NCBI GenBank assembly: GCA_020725465.1
Contig: DYEY01000074.1
Coordinates: 1 to 64,000 of the forward strand
From: Dethiobacter sp.
GTDB lineage: Bacteria > Bacillota > Dethiobacteria > Dethiobacterales > Dethiobacteraceae
Direction: 5' to 3'
DNA length: 64,000 bases
A program made the translations under genes and the position numbers. Below the pieces are notes generated by a model. The model had not been told where the DNA came from and did no database searches. It saw only the letters and a list, made by a program, of their open reading frames with translations. This document shows positions 1 through 9,055 of the stretch, piece by piece; within the stretch, counting starts at the first letter, position 1; each line of letters begins with the position of its first letter.

Positions 1-298
1 AGGGTGGGTTAGGTTAGTATTGCCTTTTTGAGGCATACACCCCCTTGACAGCAGTAAATTGGCGAAATAATTTCCAGTTAGCTACTTGACATCACACCGC
101 TGCTCTGAAAAAAAATCTTATTGTAAATACAGTAAAAGATTTTAGCCGTGAAATCAAATGTAAATGTTACCAGCAGTTATCAAGCCTGGCAAAATAATTA
201 CATGAATGGCTGATAATAGCAACTTTCTGGTGTAGTTTCCGACCTGCAACAGTGAGCATATAATGTCAGTGAGTCTTTGATCCGGGAGTGGATAATTC
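1..298. other. Gene-free leader region before the first ATP-grasp gene
   Basis: No open frame with a credible ribosome binding site is seen here. Two TTGACA hexamers occur, at 45-50 and 86-91; the first is followed 17 bp later by TAATTT, so a weak sigma-A promoter for the gene at 299 is possible. The stretch is A/T-rich. A small inverted repeat (TGCCT/AGGCA, 21-35) is near the edge and could belong to an upstream terminator outside the window. Confidence 0.4.
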
Positions 299-1462
299 TT
301 GGGTGAAAAACGAAATCAATCAACGGGAAAAAACGTTGTGGTCGGTGTTTTTATTACAAAAAAACACGCGCAGGGCCTTATGACGATGAGTCAAAAGCTG
401 GTAAATACCCACCGGTATATTCGCTACATTGAGCTGGCTGAAGCTAACCGGGGCATGGATGTCACCCTTTATTTCTTCGCCACCGGAGACGCAGACTTTG
501 AAAAAAAATGCGTAAGGGGAATCTTTTACAATTACAGTGATGATACCTGGCAGCAAAAAATATTCCCACTCCCGCATCTGTTATATGACCGGGGAGGGGG
601 TACTTCCCGGCAATCAACGGGTGTAATCAAAAAGTTCAGGGAGCTGGGTATCAGAAATATTAACGCCCGGCATTATTTTGACAAGTGGGACCTGTTTGAC
701 CGGCTATCCGGAATTGAAACGGTTTCCCCACATTTGCCGGCTACTGTTAAAGGAGATAAATTCGACAATATTTTTCATATGCTGGACCGGTACGGCCACG
801 TATATGTAAAAACCCGCAGGGGAAGCTGCGGAACCGGGGTTATTCGTATTGAAAGAAATGGCCCTGACAGGCTCAGATATTATTATTCATATGGCGGCAG
901 GCTGTTTTCCGGAATAATTGCAAAACAGGAATTAGAGAAGATACTTAACCGCTTTTTTGCACACAAGCCGTTTATTGTTCAGGAACCTGTGGATCTTATA
1001 AAAAAAGACCAGTGCATAATTGATTTCCGCAGTGAAGTTCAAAAGAACAAAGACGGCCAGATTATGATCACCGGAACAACAGCACGTATCGGCAGGCTTT
1101 ATTCCCCGATTGCTTCTAATACCCATAAAGAGGACTATTATCCTGTTGAGAAGTTCCTGATGCAATTCGGCGCGCCAAGGTCAGACGTGCTGCAGGCAAA
1201 AATCAATGGCTTTCTGCTAACCGTATTTCGGGCCGTTGAGCAGGTTTACGGCTCGTTTGGCGAAATGGGCATAGATTTTGGCATGGATACAAAGGGGCAT
1301 CTTTGGTTGATTGAATGCAATTCCAAATCAGCCAAAGTTGCCCTGTATAATGCCTATGGCCGGCAAAAAGTAAGGGAATCATTCCGCAACCTGCTGCAAT
1401 ATGCGATTTTTCTGGTTCAAAGTCAAAACAGCAATAATACCCGGGAGAAGGTGCAACAGTAA
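299..1462 (+). CDS. YheC/YheD-family ATP-grasp protein (copy 1)
   Basis: A 387-residue ATP-grasp-fold protein of the YheC/YheD type, a family known in spore-forming Bacilli and Clostridia and linked there to the spore coat; the reaction is not established, but the fold joins a carboxylate to an amine at the cost of ATP. Seen here: an N-terminal domain opening with VVVGVFITKK, a glycine-rich ATP loop (SCGTGVIRIE) near residue 176, and the C-terminal metal/ATP signature GEMGIDFGMD...LIECNSKS at about 320-343 with the Glu and Asn expected to bind Mg. The TTG start is chosen because GGGAGTG lies just upstream. It is followed after one base by a paralogue, so the two are co-transcribed. The substrate cannot be told. 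Confidence 0.85.
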   Translation: MGEKRNQSTGKNVVVGVFITKKHAQGLMTMSQKLVNTHRYIRYIELAEANRGMDVTLYFFATGDADFEKKCVRGIFYNYSDDTWQQKIFPLPHLLYDRGGGTSRQSTGVIKKFRELGIRNINARHYFDKWDLFDRLSGIETVSPHLPATVKGDKFDNIFHMLDRYGHVYVKTRRGSCGTGVIRIERNGPDRLRYYYSYGGRLFSGIIAKQELEKILNRFFAHKPFIVQEPVDLIKKDQCIIDFRSEVQKNKDGQIMITGTTARIGRLYSPIASNTHKEDYYPVEKFLMQFGAPRSDVLQAKINGFLLTVFRAVEQVYGSFGEMGIDFGMDTKGHLWLIECNSKSAKVALYNAYGRQKVRESFRNLLQYAIFLVQSQNSNNTREKVQQ

Positions 1463-1463
1463 A

Positions 1464-2768
1464 ATGCCGGGACTGGAACCGGTTGTTCTCTTTTATGATC
1501 CTGAAAAAAGGGGCTGGCAGATCTGCTTAAATGAGCAAACTGAGGCCAGGCGTAAAAGGCTGTATTGGGGTATCCCGCTAACATGCGTCACCATGGCTGT
1601 TTGCAATAGTCCTCAGGTACCACTGGCGGCAGTGCCAATGAAAGCAAAGGTGGCCCTGGCGGACCGCCCGGTATTGGGGCCGCTGGTAGGTATATTAAGC
1701 GCTGAAAACCGGGACGGATCACTGAAAGGTAATTTCAGCAACTATAAGGCTATTATGCAGGCGGGACAAAAAATCGGTGGCATTGTTTTTGCGTTTACCC
1801 CAAGTGGCGTTAACTGGAAAAAGAGAGTTATCCGCGGATATATATTCGATAACAATAACAATAAATGGTTAACATGCTCTTTCCCCTTCCCTGACGTGGT
1901 GTATAACCGTATACAGGACCGAAACGAAGAAAACAAAAAAAGCAGCCAGTCATGTATACAGCGATTTTCTTCCTTCCCCGGAATTACGCTGTACAACCGT
2001 GGGTTTTTCAATAAAGAAGACATTATAAGAGTATTAAGCAAATCCTCCGGGATAAAAAAATATCTTCCCGAAACAAACGCACTGTTGTCGGAAAAGGACT
2101 TGGTTTACATGTTAAAACGGCATAAAGCGGTATATTTAAAGCCGGCAGACGACCGGTTAGGCTCAGGAATTATCCGTGTTGCAAAACAGCATTCATTAAA
2201 ACTGTATACGATGCATTATTATGCTGCTGGTAATGAATTGGCAAAATATAATACGCACAATGTTCAACGGTTATGGAAGAAGATTAGGCAGCAGATGATC
2301 CGGTCGCCTTACATCGTACAGCAGGCGGTCAACCTGGCCACTGTTTCCTCATGTCCGTTTGACTTTCGCGTGCTGGTTCAGAAAAACCGTCAGGGTCTCT
2401 GGAAAATATCAGGTCTGGGTATTCGCGTTGCCGGTCACTCTGAAGGTATCACCACCCATGTACCCAGGGGAGGGCGTATTGATAACCCTCAAAGCGTGCT
2501 GCCACAGGCCTTTCCATCGCAAAACCCTGCTTTAACAACACGGCGTGTAAAACGTTTATGCCTGGCGGTTGCCAAAAAACTGGAACAACAATACCGTCAT
2601 TTAGGTGAAATGAGTATTGATGTCGGGCTGGACCGTAATGGACGCCTGTGGATATTTGAAGCAAACGCCAAACCGATGAAATTCGATGAACCTGAAATCA
2701 GGGAAAAGCAACTTGAGCAAGTCATCCGCTATGCCCAGTTCCTGACATTTAACAAGATATTTCGATAA
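1464..2768 (+). CDS. YheC/YheD-family ATP-grasp protein (copy 2)
   Basis: A 434-residue paralogue of the gene ending at 1462. The ATG at 1464 is preferred over upstream in-frame codons because GGGAGAAGGTG sits right before it, overlapping the end of copy 1. It carries an N-terminal extension of about 70 residues beginning MPGLEPVVLFYDPEKRGW, which copies 1 and 4 lack, then the common N-domain (PLVGILSAEN), the ATP loop (RLGSGIIRVAK, near 231) and the signature GEMSIDVGLD...IFEANAKP at about 380-404. All expected catalytic residues look intact. The extension may make contacts special to this copy. Function inferred only from family; probably made during sporulation, though no sigma-E/G/K promoter was proven. 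Confidence 0.82.
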   Translation: MPGLEPVVLFYDPEKRGWQICLNEQTEARRKRLYWGIPLTCVTMAVCNSPQVPLAAVPMKAKVALADRPVLGPLVGILSAENRDGSLKGNFSNYKAIMQAGQKIGGIVFAFTPSGVNWKKRVIRGYIFDNNNNKWLTCSFPFPDVVYNRIQDRNEENKKSSQSCIQRFSSFPGITLYNRGFFNKEDIIRVLSKSSGIKKYLPETNALLSEKDLVYMLKRHKAVYLKPADDRLGSGIIRVAKQHSLKLYTMHYYAAGNELAKYNTHNVQRLWKKIRQQMIRSPYIVQQAVNLATVSSCPFDFRVLVQKNRQGLWKISGLGIRVAGHSEGITTHVPRGGRIDNPQSVLPQAFPSQNPALTTRRVKRLCLAVAKKLEQQYRHLGEMSIDVGLDRNGRLWIFEANAKPMKFDEPEIREKQLEQVIRYAQFLTFNKIFR

Positions 2769-2832
2769 TCCGCCAAACAGAAAAGCCCCCGCATACGGGA
2801 ACTCTCTTTCCGGCCCGGCTTAATGCCGGTTA

Positions 2833-4032
2833 TCAGGTATATTGCCTGCCACCGTCCCCGTCTGTGGCAATTTGTTCCTGACGCACGCCAGCCTCATCTG
2901 GCACTTCCGGCTGATATTTTTTTTTTGAGTACAACAGCTTGGCGTACTCCAGCGTCAACAGAAACTGCGGAGATATTCCCACGGTATCTTCAATCCTGTG
3001 TTCCGGCAACTTATCAGGTTTTGAATTTGCCTCCAACAGCCAGATCCCGCCGGTCTTATCCACAGCGATATCTATCCCGATTTCTCCGAAAGGGCCGAAT
3101 TCTTTTTCGATATAACGGGCGATTACCATGCAGGCCTCCTTTATTTTCCTGTCGCAGGGAATGCCGGGGTATCTTTTTTTTAAAGCAGGATAAATATCGC
3201 TGTAATTCATTACTTCTCCACCCAGTGAGACATTTGTTATTACCGCTCCTTTTTGTGCCAAGCGCGCCTGGTTGTAGACGGGACACCAGGCACCGTCTTT
3301 GTCTTTGACTATGAGTACACGCAAATCCAGCGGGCGGTTCTTATATTTGACCAGGCGGATCCCCTGCTGAAGAATCACCCGGTCAGGTTTAAGGCCTATA
3401 CATTTCATTTCTTGGGCCAAATTGTCCAAATTTTTTGCATAACGTTTCTGATGAGTGCCTTTGCTGTAATAACGGAAACAGAACCCCTGCTTACACTTTT
3501 CCAGGGCAAATACTTTTTTGCCGCCACTGCCACCGGAACTTTTCAGAAACAGATACCTGTATTTGAAAATCATTGCTCTGATGTGGTCCATGCCACGGCT
3601 ATAGATGGTTGCCGGCAAAAATTTTTTCACGGCCCTGTGCCTTGACAGCTTTTGATGGACCTGCCATTTTCTCAGTTTACAGCTGTTTATATGTTGAATA
3701 CCTGGAATTTTTTTAAAGCGGGCCCGCAGTGCCCTGGCTTCCGTTATTTCTTTGCCGGCCAGGCCGGCTCCCCGGTCATAAAAGATATCCGGAAACGGCA
3801 TCCGGCGCTCCAGCCATCGCTTGCCGCCGCTTTTTGACATATACCCCATGATTTCCTGTCTTTTCCAGTCAATGTTTTGCGAAGTAAAAAAATAAAGCGT
3901 ACACTTTGCCTTTTGGTTAGCCTGGATGAGCTTCCTGGCAAACATGGGTATCTTTCGTCTGCGTACAAATTTTTTTTTCACCAAGACGCCTATTAACGGC
4001 CTGGGATATGTTTTGGCGTCCTTTGGGTTCAC
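2833..4032 (-). CDS. YheC/YheD-family ATP-grasp protein (copy 3)
   Basis: A 399-residue member of the same family on the opposite strand, convergent with copies 1-2 and divergent from copy 4. The GTG start at 4032 is chosen because AAGGAG precedes it by nine bases; a longer in-frame reading reaches 4146 but has no such site and no homology to its sisters. The protein starts with a short polar tail, then PRPLIGVLVKKKFVRRRK, the ATP loop GGSGGKKVFALEK near 165 and GEIGIDIAVD...LLEANSKP near 315-338. The C-terminus has a poly-charged tail. Its inverted placement between close paralogues suggests local duplication followed by inversion. Confidence 0.84.
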   Translation of the reverse strand: MNPKDAKTYPRPLIGVLVKKKFVRRRKIPMFARKLIQANQKAKCTLYFFTSQNIDWKRQEIMGYMSKSGGKRWLERRMPFPDIFYDRGAGLAGKEITEARALRARFKKIPGIQHINSCKLRKWQVHQKLSRHRAVKKFLPATIYSRGMDHIRAMIFKYRYLFLKSSGGSGGKKVFALEKCKQGFCFRYYSKGTHQKRYAKNLDNLAQEMKCIGLKPDRVILQQGIRLVKYKNRPLDLRVLIVKDKDGAWCPVYNQARLAQKGAVITNVSLGGEVMNYSDIYPALKKRYPGIPCDRKIKEACMVIARYIEKEFGPFGEIGIDIAVDKTGGIWLLEANSKPDKLPEHRIEDTVGISPQFLLTLEYAKLLYSKKKYQPEVPDEAGVRQEQIATDGDGGRQYT

Positions 4033-4341
4033 CTCATTTGTCTCCTTTTCTTGCGCCGGACAGTATTGGGTTAAAGTAGCCGGCTGATGTAATATATTCG
4101 GACAGGTGTATATGAGTTCATCGGCTTTCCCAATATTGACCGGCATATTGAAAAGCAGGATGACCGTAAACCGGGGGAGGTTGATTTTTTCTCCATCAGG
4201 TATAACAATTTTCAGCTTTTCCGAATATACTACACCGTGTCAATACTGAGCGGGTTCAGGCACTGCCCTGTGAGGGCAGCATCAATCCGGGCTGATAATC
4301 TCTGGGAGATATAAACCAAAAAAAAAGGAGATCGTTTCACA
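4033..4341. promoter_or_regulatory. Divergent intergenic region between ATP-grasp copies 3 and 4
   Basis: About 310 bases separate the two divergent starts. The stretch contains the ribosome binding sites of both genes (AAGGAG at the left end on the minus strand, AAAGGAG at 4324-4330 on the plus strand). It must hold both promoters, but I do not see a clean sigma-A pair on either strand, which would fit use of a sporulation sigma factor; this last point is inference. Confidence 0.35.
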
Positions 4342-5475
4342 TTGCACGGTGACAAAGAGACTGCCCCAAGACCTGTAATGGCTGTGTTGGTAAAGAGTAA
4401 ATTTATATCGGATTTGCAAAAACAGGCGCCTGTCTCCCGGATCCGGCTGCTGGCAGAAGCGAACAACAAAGTTAAAAACATCCTTTACTTTTTTTCACTC
4501 AAGGATGTAAAGTTGAATGAACAAAAAATAACCGGTTACTATTGGCATAAAACAAAGAACAGGTGGCTGCGGAGAGACTTTTCATTTCCTGATATTTTAT
4601 ATATAAGATATGGAGTTGACAAAAGATTTACCCGGATTTTTGCAAAATTGTGCGATGCCATTACCGGGAATAACGGGAAACTGATTACGCATTATTGTTT
4701 TGACAAATGGAGGTTGTATCAGGTCATGAGCAAAGATCCGGTCCTGAAAAATTATCTGCCCATGACCAGGACGGTTAAGAAACGGGAACATATCAAAAAG
4801 ATGCTCCGGCGTTATCCGGTGGTTTATCTGAAAGCGCATATCGGCAGAAAAGGCGAAAATGTTTTGCGGGTGGAGGTTCTGCCCGGCGACAGTTACCGGT
4901 ACAGTTATTATCTGAACCAACAATTAACGGTAAGGACGGTATCCGGCTTTAAAGCTTTGATGAATGCGGTGTATAAGTTTTTCCGCGGTAAAAAGTTTTT
5001 GGTTCAGCAGGGCATCCAGCTTCTGAAATTTAACAACAGGCTTATCGATATGAGGGCGGAACTGCAGCGCAGGGGAGATGGAAGCCTGGATATAGTAGGC
5101 ATTTCAGTGCGGCACGGCAGGCCCGGCTCCCCCATAACCACCCACGGGGATGTTTCCAGATTTGACGATTTCTATATGAAAAATATGGGATACTCAAAAG
5201 AGCAGCTGCTAAAGTTTAAATACGCTGTTGAAAAGTTTCTGTTGGGGGTCTATGAATATATTGATAAATATTACGGCATGTACGCGGAAATCGGCATCGA
5301 TTTTGCGATTGACACCAGCAACAGAATCTGGTTTATAGAAGCGAATTCCCGCTCAACCCATGTATCCCTGAATAAGGCCTACGGCAAAGCGGCTCTTTAC
5401 AGGTACAACAGGAATATTCTGGAGTATGCCAGGTATCTGGCCAACAAAACAGGTAAAGATGTTACACCGGCATAG
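4342..5475 (+). CDS. YheC/YheD-family ATP-grasp protein (copy 4)
   Basis: A 377-residue ATP-grasp protein, closest in layout to copy 1. TTG start at 4342 with AAAGGAG eleven bases upstream. Seen: N-domain PRPVMAVLVKSKF, ATP loop GRKGENVLRVEV near 168, and AEIGIDFAID...FIEANSRS near 314-337. The internal segment KFLVQQGIQLL matches the VQ(E/Q)x(V/I)xL strand shared by all five copies in the window. It is followed by a strong factor-independent terminator, so the transcript ends before the aconitase gene. Enzymatic role unknown; family membership is clear. Confidence 0.85.
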   Translation: MHGDKETAPRPVMAVLVKSKFISDLQKQAPVSRIRLLAEANNKVKNILYFFSLKDVKLNEQKITGYYWHKTKNRWLRRDFSFPDILYIRYGVDKRFTRIFAKLCDAITGNNGKLITHYCFDKWRLYQVMSKDPVLKNYLPMTRTVKKREHIKKMLRRYPVVYLKAHIGRKGENVLRVEVLPGDSYRYSYYLNQQLTVRTVSGFKALMNAVYKFFRGKKFLVQQGIQLLKFNNRLIDMRAELQRRGDGSLDIVGISVRHGRPGSPITTHGDVSRFDDFYMKNMGYSKEQLLKFKYAVEKFLLGVYEYIDKYYGMYAEIGIDFAIDTSNRIWFIEANSRSTHVSLNKAYGKAALYRYNRNILEYARYLANKTGKDVTPA

Positions 5476-5510
5476 CTCCCCATAAAAAACAGATGTTTAA
5501 ACTAAACAAA

Positions 5511-5541
5511 CCATACACCCGGTCATGGGTGTATGGTTTTG
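5511..5541 (+). terminator. Factor-independent terminator after ATP-grasp copy 4
   Basis: A perfect 10-bp stem, CCATACACCC paired with GGGTGTATGG, closes a six-base loop and is followed by TTTT. It separates the ATP-grasp cluster from the aconitase gene. Confidence 0.85.
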
Positions 5542-5608
5542 CGCGTCGTTGACAGCCTTTTTTTTTTCTGGTAAATTCAATTAAGATATTCAAAGGGAGT
5601 TGTTGTCA

Positions 5609-7537
5609 TTGGGGGAGAATCTGACCAGGAAGATTATAGCGGCCCATCTCGTGGAAGGGGAAATGAAGGCCGGGTCCGAGGTGGCCATCAGGATAGACCA
5701 GACGCTGACCCAGGATGCCACCGGCACTATGGCTTACCTGCAGTTTGAGGCCATGGGTGTGCCCCGGGTCAGGACCGAGCTTTCAGTTTCTTATATCGAC
5801 CACAATACTTTGCAGACCGGCTTTGAAAACGCCGACGACCACCGTTTTCTGCAATCTTTTGCTGCTAAGTACGGCATTTATTTTTCAAGGCCGGGTAACG
5901 GCATTTGCCACCAGGTGCACCTGGAGCGCTTTGGCGTGCCGGGCAAAACACTGCTCGGTTCGGACAGCCACACGCCCACCGCCGGAGGTATCGGTATGCT
6001 GGCTATTGGCTCCGGTGGCCTTGATGTGGCGGTGGCTATGGCCGGCGGCCCATTCTACCTTACCATGCCCAAGGTGGTCAGGGTTGAACTGACTGGCGCT
6101 CTTCCACCCTGGGTTACCGCCAAAGATGTGATCCTGGAAGTGCTGCGCCTGCTCAGCGTCAAAGGCGGAGTTGGTAAAGTAATTGAATACGGCGGCCCTG
6201 GTGTCCGCACCCTTTCGGTGCCGGAGCGCGCCACCATTGCCAACATGGGCGCGGAACTGGGTGCCACCACTTCCATCTTCCCCAGCGATGGGGAGACGCG
6301 GCGCTTTCTGGCCGCCCAGGACCGTGAAAGGGACTGGGTGGAGCTGCTGCCTGACCAGGATGCCGCTTATGATGAGGAGCTATACATAGACTTAAGCCGC
6401 CTGGAGCCCATGGTGGCTCTGCCCCACAGTCCCGACGCTGTGGTACCGGTGAGTGAGGCGGGGGAGGTGTACGTGGACCAGGTGGCCATCGGCAGCTGCA
6501 CCAACTCTTCCTACCAGGACCTGATGCAGGTGGCCTCGATCCTGCGCGGCAAAAAAGTGCACCCCCGCACCAACTTGGTCATTTCACCCGGTTCCCGCCA
6601 GGTACTGGAAATGATGGCTCGCAACGGTGCTCTGGCCGACCTGATTGCTGCCGGAGCCCGAATCCTTGAATCCAGCTGTGGCCCTTGTATCGGCATGGGC
6701 CAGTCCCCGCCGTCCGGGGGCGTCTCGGTGCGTACCTTCAACCGCAACTTCCCCGGCCGCTCCGGCACCGCTGACGCCGGTGTCTTCCTGGCCAGCCCGG
6801 AAACGGCGGCGGCGGCCGCCCTGACCGGAAAACTTACCGACCCCCGGCAGTTGGGCGAATACAGGAAGGTTGAACAGCCACAAAAGTATCTCATCGATGA
6901 CGGCCTGATCATTCCGCCGGCGCAAGACCCAAGCCAGGTCGAAGTGTTGCGCGGTCCCAATATCAAGCCGCTGCCGGTGAACGCTCCCCTGGACGATACC
7001 CTCACCCTGAAAGTCCTGCTGGCGGTGGGAGACAATATTACCACCGACCACATAATGCCTGCGGGTCCTAAGGTGTTGCCGCTGCGGTCCAATATCCCCG
7101 CCATCAGCGAGTTCGTTTTTTACACCGTGGACCCGGATTTTTCGGGCCGGGCCAGGGAAGCCGCCGGGGGGGTTATAATCGGCGGCCACAACTACGGCCA
7201 GGGTTCCAGCCGCGAACACGCCGCGCTGGCTCCCATGTACCTGGGGGTAAAGGCAGTACTGGCCAAGTCCTTCGCCCGTATTCACCGGTCCAACCTAATT
7301 AATTTCGGCATACTGCCCGTTATTTTCGCCGATGAACAAAATTACCACAACTGTCGCCTGGGTGACATCCTGCAGATAGAGAATGTGCGCAAACAGCTGC
7401 AGGAGGGAGACGTCCTGACCATAACCAATCTGTCAACCGGGATCACCTTTGCAGCTTATCACCGCCTGTCCCCCAGGGAAGTGGCCATTGTGCTGGACGG
7501 CGGGCTGCTTAACTATACCCGGAACATAGCCGGATGA
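5609..7537 (+). CDS. Aconitate hydratase (monomeric, about 640-residue type)
   Basis: Interconverts citrate and isocitrate through cis-aconitate in the cytoplasm. The 642-residue length matches the short aconitase/homoaconitase-like form found in Clostridia and Thermotogales rather than the 900-residue AcnA. The three [4Fe-4S] cysteines are present: IGSCTNSS near 294 and SSCGPCIG near 354-361. The swivelling C-terminal domain has GSSREHAALAP near 531 with the active-site Ser-Arg. TTG at 5609 is taken as start since AAAGGGAG lies nine bases before it; an in-frame TTG at 5600 abuts that site and is less likely. It is flanked by a terminator upstream and has no citrate synthase or isocitrate dehydrogenase neighbour. 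A homoaconitase or related dehydratase is the alternative. Confidence 0.92.
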   Translation: MGENLTRKIIAAHLVEGEMKAGSEVAIRIDQTLTQDATGTMAYLQFEAMGVPRVRTELSVSYIDHNTLQTGFENADDHRFLQSFAAKYGIYFSRPGNGICHQVHLERFGVPGKTLLGSDSHTPTAGGIGMLAIGSGGLDVAVAMAGGPFYLTMPKVVRVELTGALPPWVTAKDVILEVLRLLSVKGGVGKVIEYGGPGVRTLSVPERATIANMGAELGATTSIFPSDGETRRFLAAQDRERDWVELLPDQDAAYDEELYIDLSRLEPMVALPHSPDAVVPVSEAGEVYVDQVAIGSCTNSSYQDLMQVASILRGKKVHPRTNLVISPGSRQVLEMMARNGALADLIAAGARILESSCGPCIGMGQSPPSGGVSVRTFNRNFPGRSGTADAGVFLASPETAAAAALTGKLTDPRQLGEYRKVEQPQKYLIDDGLIIPPAQDPSQVEVLRGPNIKPLPVNAPLDDTLTLKVLLAVGDNITTDHIMPAGPKVLPLRSNIPAISEFVFYTVDPDFSGRAREAAGGVIIGGHNYGQGSSREHAALAPMYLGVKAVLAKSFARIHRSNLINFGILPVIFADEQNYHNCRLGDILQIENVRKQLQEGDVLTITNLSTGITFAAYHRLSPREVAIVLDGGLLNYTRNIAG

Positions 7538-7631
7538 AGCGGATTGCTATGTTTATTGCCGGTGCAGGCAGGATAAAACTACACAATGGAGAATGAATAC
7601 TGTGAAGATACCAACAGGGAGGTGATGTACC

Positions 7632-8150
7632 ATGATGGATCCCTATCGCTGCCAGATTTGCGGTGAAACTTACTTGGGAGGCGCTGCGCCTGACCGCTGT
7701 CCTTTCTGTGGTGCCCATAGCCGGCACATGGTGAAGGCCGCTGAGTGGATTTCTTACGGTAAAGTGGAAATGTGCGAGCAGAGCCTGAAAGACTGCCAGG
7801 CTGCGCTGCAGCTTGAAGTGGGCAACGCCGGTTTTTACAAATGTGCAGAGAAAAACGCGCAAACCCAGATTACCGGGGCAATTTTCAAGCGGCTGCATAA
7901 GCAGGAGCTGGAACATGCCGAACTGATTGCGGAAATGGCCGGCGTGCCTGAACCGGAAGTGCCGGAGGTGGATTGCGCCGGTGATAATGACGCGCAGAAC
8001 CTGGCGGATGCCCATGACCGTGAACACCGGGCGGTGCGTTTTTACCTGCAGGTGGCGGAGCGGGCGCCGGAAAAAAGGGTGCAGGAGGTTTTCCGGGCAC
8101 TGGCGGAAGTGGAAGCAGAGCACCTGAAGATTTCCAATGTATACAGGTAA
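7632..8150 (+). CDS. Rubrerythrin-family protein with N-terminal rubredoxin domain
   Basis: A 172-residue peroxide- or oxygen-detoxifying di-iron protein. An N-terminal rubredoxin-like knuckle pair (CQICGE and CPFCGA, residues about 7-27) is followed by a ferritin-like four-helix bundle. Di-iron ligands are visible as ExxxYK-type and ExxH motifs: LEVGNAGFYK, LEHAE, EHRAVRFY and EAEHLK. In classical rubrerythrin the rubredoxin domain is C-terminal, so this is the reverse arrangement. It likely takes electrons from NADH through a rubredoxin reductase and reduces hydrogen peroxide to water in the cytosol. ATG start with GGGAGGTGA upstream; monocistronic, closed by a terminator. Confidence 0.88.
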   Translation: MMDPYRCQICGETYLGGAAPDRCPFCGAHSRHMVKAAEWISYGKVEMCEQSLKDCQAALQLEVGNAGFYKCAEKNAQTQITGAIFKRLHKQELEHAELIAEMAGVPEPEVPEVDCAGDNDAQNLADAHDREHRAVRFYLQVAERAPEKRVQEVFRALAEVEAEHLKISNVYR

Positions 8151-8158
8151 AAAACGGC

Positions 8159-8190
8159 AAAAAAGGGCGGGCACTGCCTGCCCTTTTTTT
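8159..8190 (+). terminator. Factor-independent terminator after rubrerythrin
   Basis: AAAAGGGCGGG pairs with CCTGCCCTTTT (one G.T wobble) around a five-base loop and runs into eight T residues. Confidence 0.85.
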
Positions 8191-8276
8191 TATTATTATG
8201 ATTTATGTCACAGCCCCGGTTAAATCCCTGTGTTACACTGGTATCAACCAGGAAAACAAACCGGGAGGTTTTCACA

Positions 8277-9017
8277 ATGAAAAGACAGATTATCAGGATT
8301 GACGAAGACAGGTGCAACGGTTGCGGTCTCTGCGTGCCGGCCTGTGCGGAAGGCGCGCTGCAAATCGTAAATGGTAAGGCACGGCTGGTGGCTGACAGGC
8401 TATGCGACGGCCTTGGCGCCTGCCTGGGTGACTGCCCGCAGGGCGCGCTGATCATTGAAGAGAGAGAAGCGGAGGCTTTTGACGAGGAAGCGGTCCACCA
8501 CCACCTGGCGCACCTGGAAGCGGGCAAAAAAGCCAAAGTTCAGGATTTTGACTGCGGCTGTCCGGGAACCCATGCCCGTGCTCTGGCTGCCAAAAAAGAG
8601 CCGGTGGCACAGGTAAGCGGTGAAACAACCCAGTCAGAACTGGGCCAGTGGCCGGTGCAGCTGAAGCTGATTAACCCCGGCGCCCCTTACTTCCGCGGCG
8701 CAGATCTTCTGGTGGCGGCTGACTGCGTGCCCTTCGCCTTTGCCGACTTTCACCGCCAACTGTTGCGCGGCCGCGCGGTGGCGGTAGGTTGCCCCAAGCT
8801 GGATGATGCGATGCAATACGTGGATAAACTGGCCGAAATTATCAGGCGTAACGACCTGAGCGCCATAACCGTGACCTATATGGAGGTGCCGTGCTGTAGC
8901 GGCCTGGTCAGCATCGTGCGGGAAGCGCTGAAGCGTTCCGGCTGCGCAGTGCCGGTCAACCTGGTCAGGGTTGCCCTGGACGGTACGGTAATGGAGGAAA
9001 AAAGGCTCTCTGCCTGA
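8277..9017 (+). CDS. 4Fe-4S ferredoxin-domain protein with Cys-rich C-terminal domain
   Basis: A 246-residue protein of the type annotated as ATP-binding or 4Fe-4S binding protein next to redox genes in Clostridia. N-terminal residues 1-65 form a ferredoxin-like domain: CNGCGLCVPAC gives one complete CxxCxxCxxxC cluster motif, while the second half CDGLGACLGDCP is altered (CxxxxxCxxxC), so one or two clusters are possible. A linker with DCGCPG follows, and the C-terminal part contains GCPKLDD and VPCCSGLV, cysteines that may bind a further cluster. The start at 8277 is set by CCGGGAGG. It sits alone between two terminators. Partner and electron donor are unknown. Confidence 0.75.
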   Translation: MKRQIIRIDEDRCNGCGLCVPACAEGALQIVNGKARLVADRLCDGLGACLGDCPQGALIIEEREAEAFDEEAVHHHLAHLEAGKKAKVQDFDCGCPGTHARALAAKKEPVAQVSGETTQSELGQWPVQLKLINPGAPYFRGADLLVAADCVPFAFADFHRQLLRGRAVAVGCPKLDDAMQYVDKLAEIIRRNDLSAITVTYMEVPCCSGLVSIVREALKRSGCAVPVNLVRVALDGTVMEEKRLSA

Positions 9018-9020
9018 GGC

Positions 9021-9055
9021 AAAAGAGGATGGCAAACACCATCCTCTTTTAATTT
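9021..9055. terminator. Bidirectional terminator between convergent genes
   Basis: A perfect 12-bp stem (AAAAGAGGATGG with CCATCCTCTTTT) with A-tract on one side and T-tract on the other lies between the convergent genes ending at 9017 and 9056. Confidence 0.85.

Noticed and set aside
2823-3308. Plus-strand frame opposite ATP-grasp copy 3
   Set aside because: Arginine/proline-rich shadow of a well-supported minus-strand gene; no ribosome binding site.
6511-7285. Two long open frames on the minus strand inside the aconitase gene
   Set aside because: They have no ribosome binding site or recognisable domain and lie fully opposite a gene with all aconitase motifs; high GC codon use explains them.
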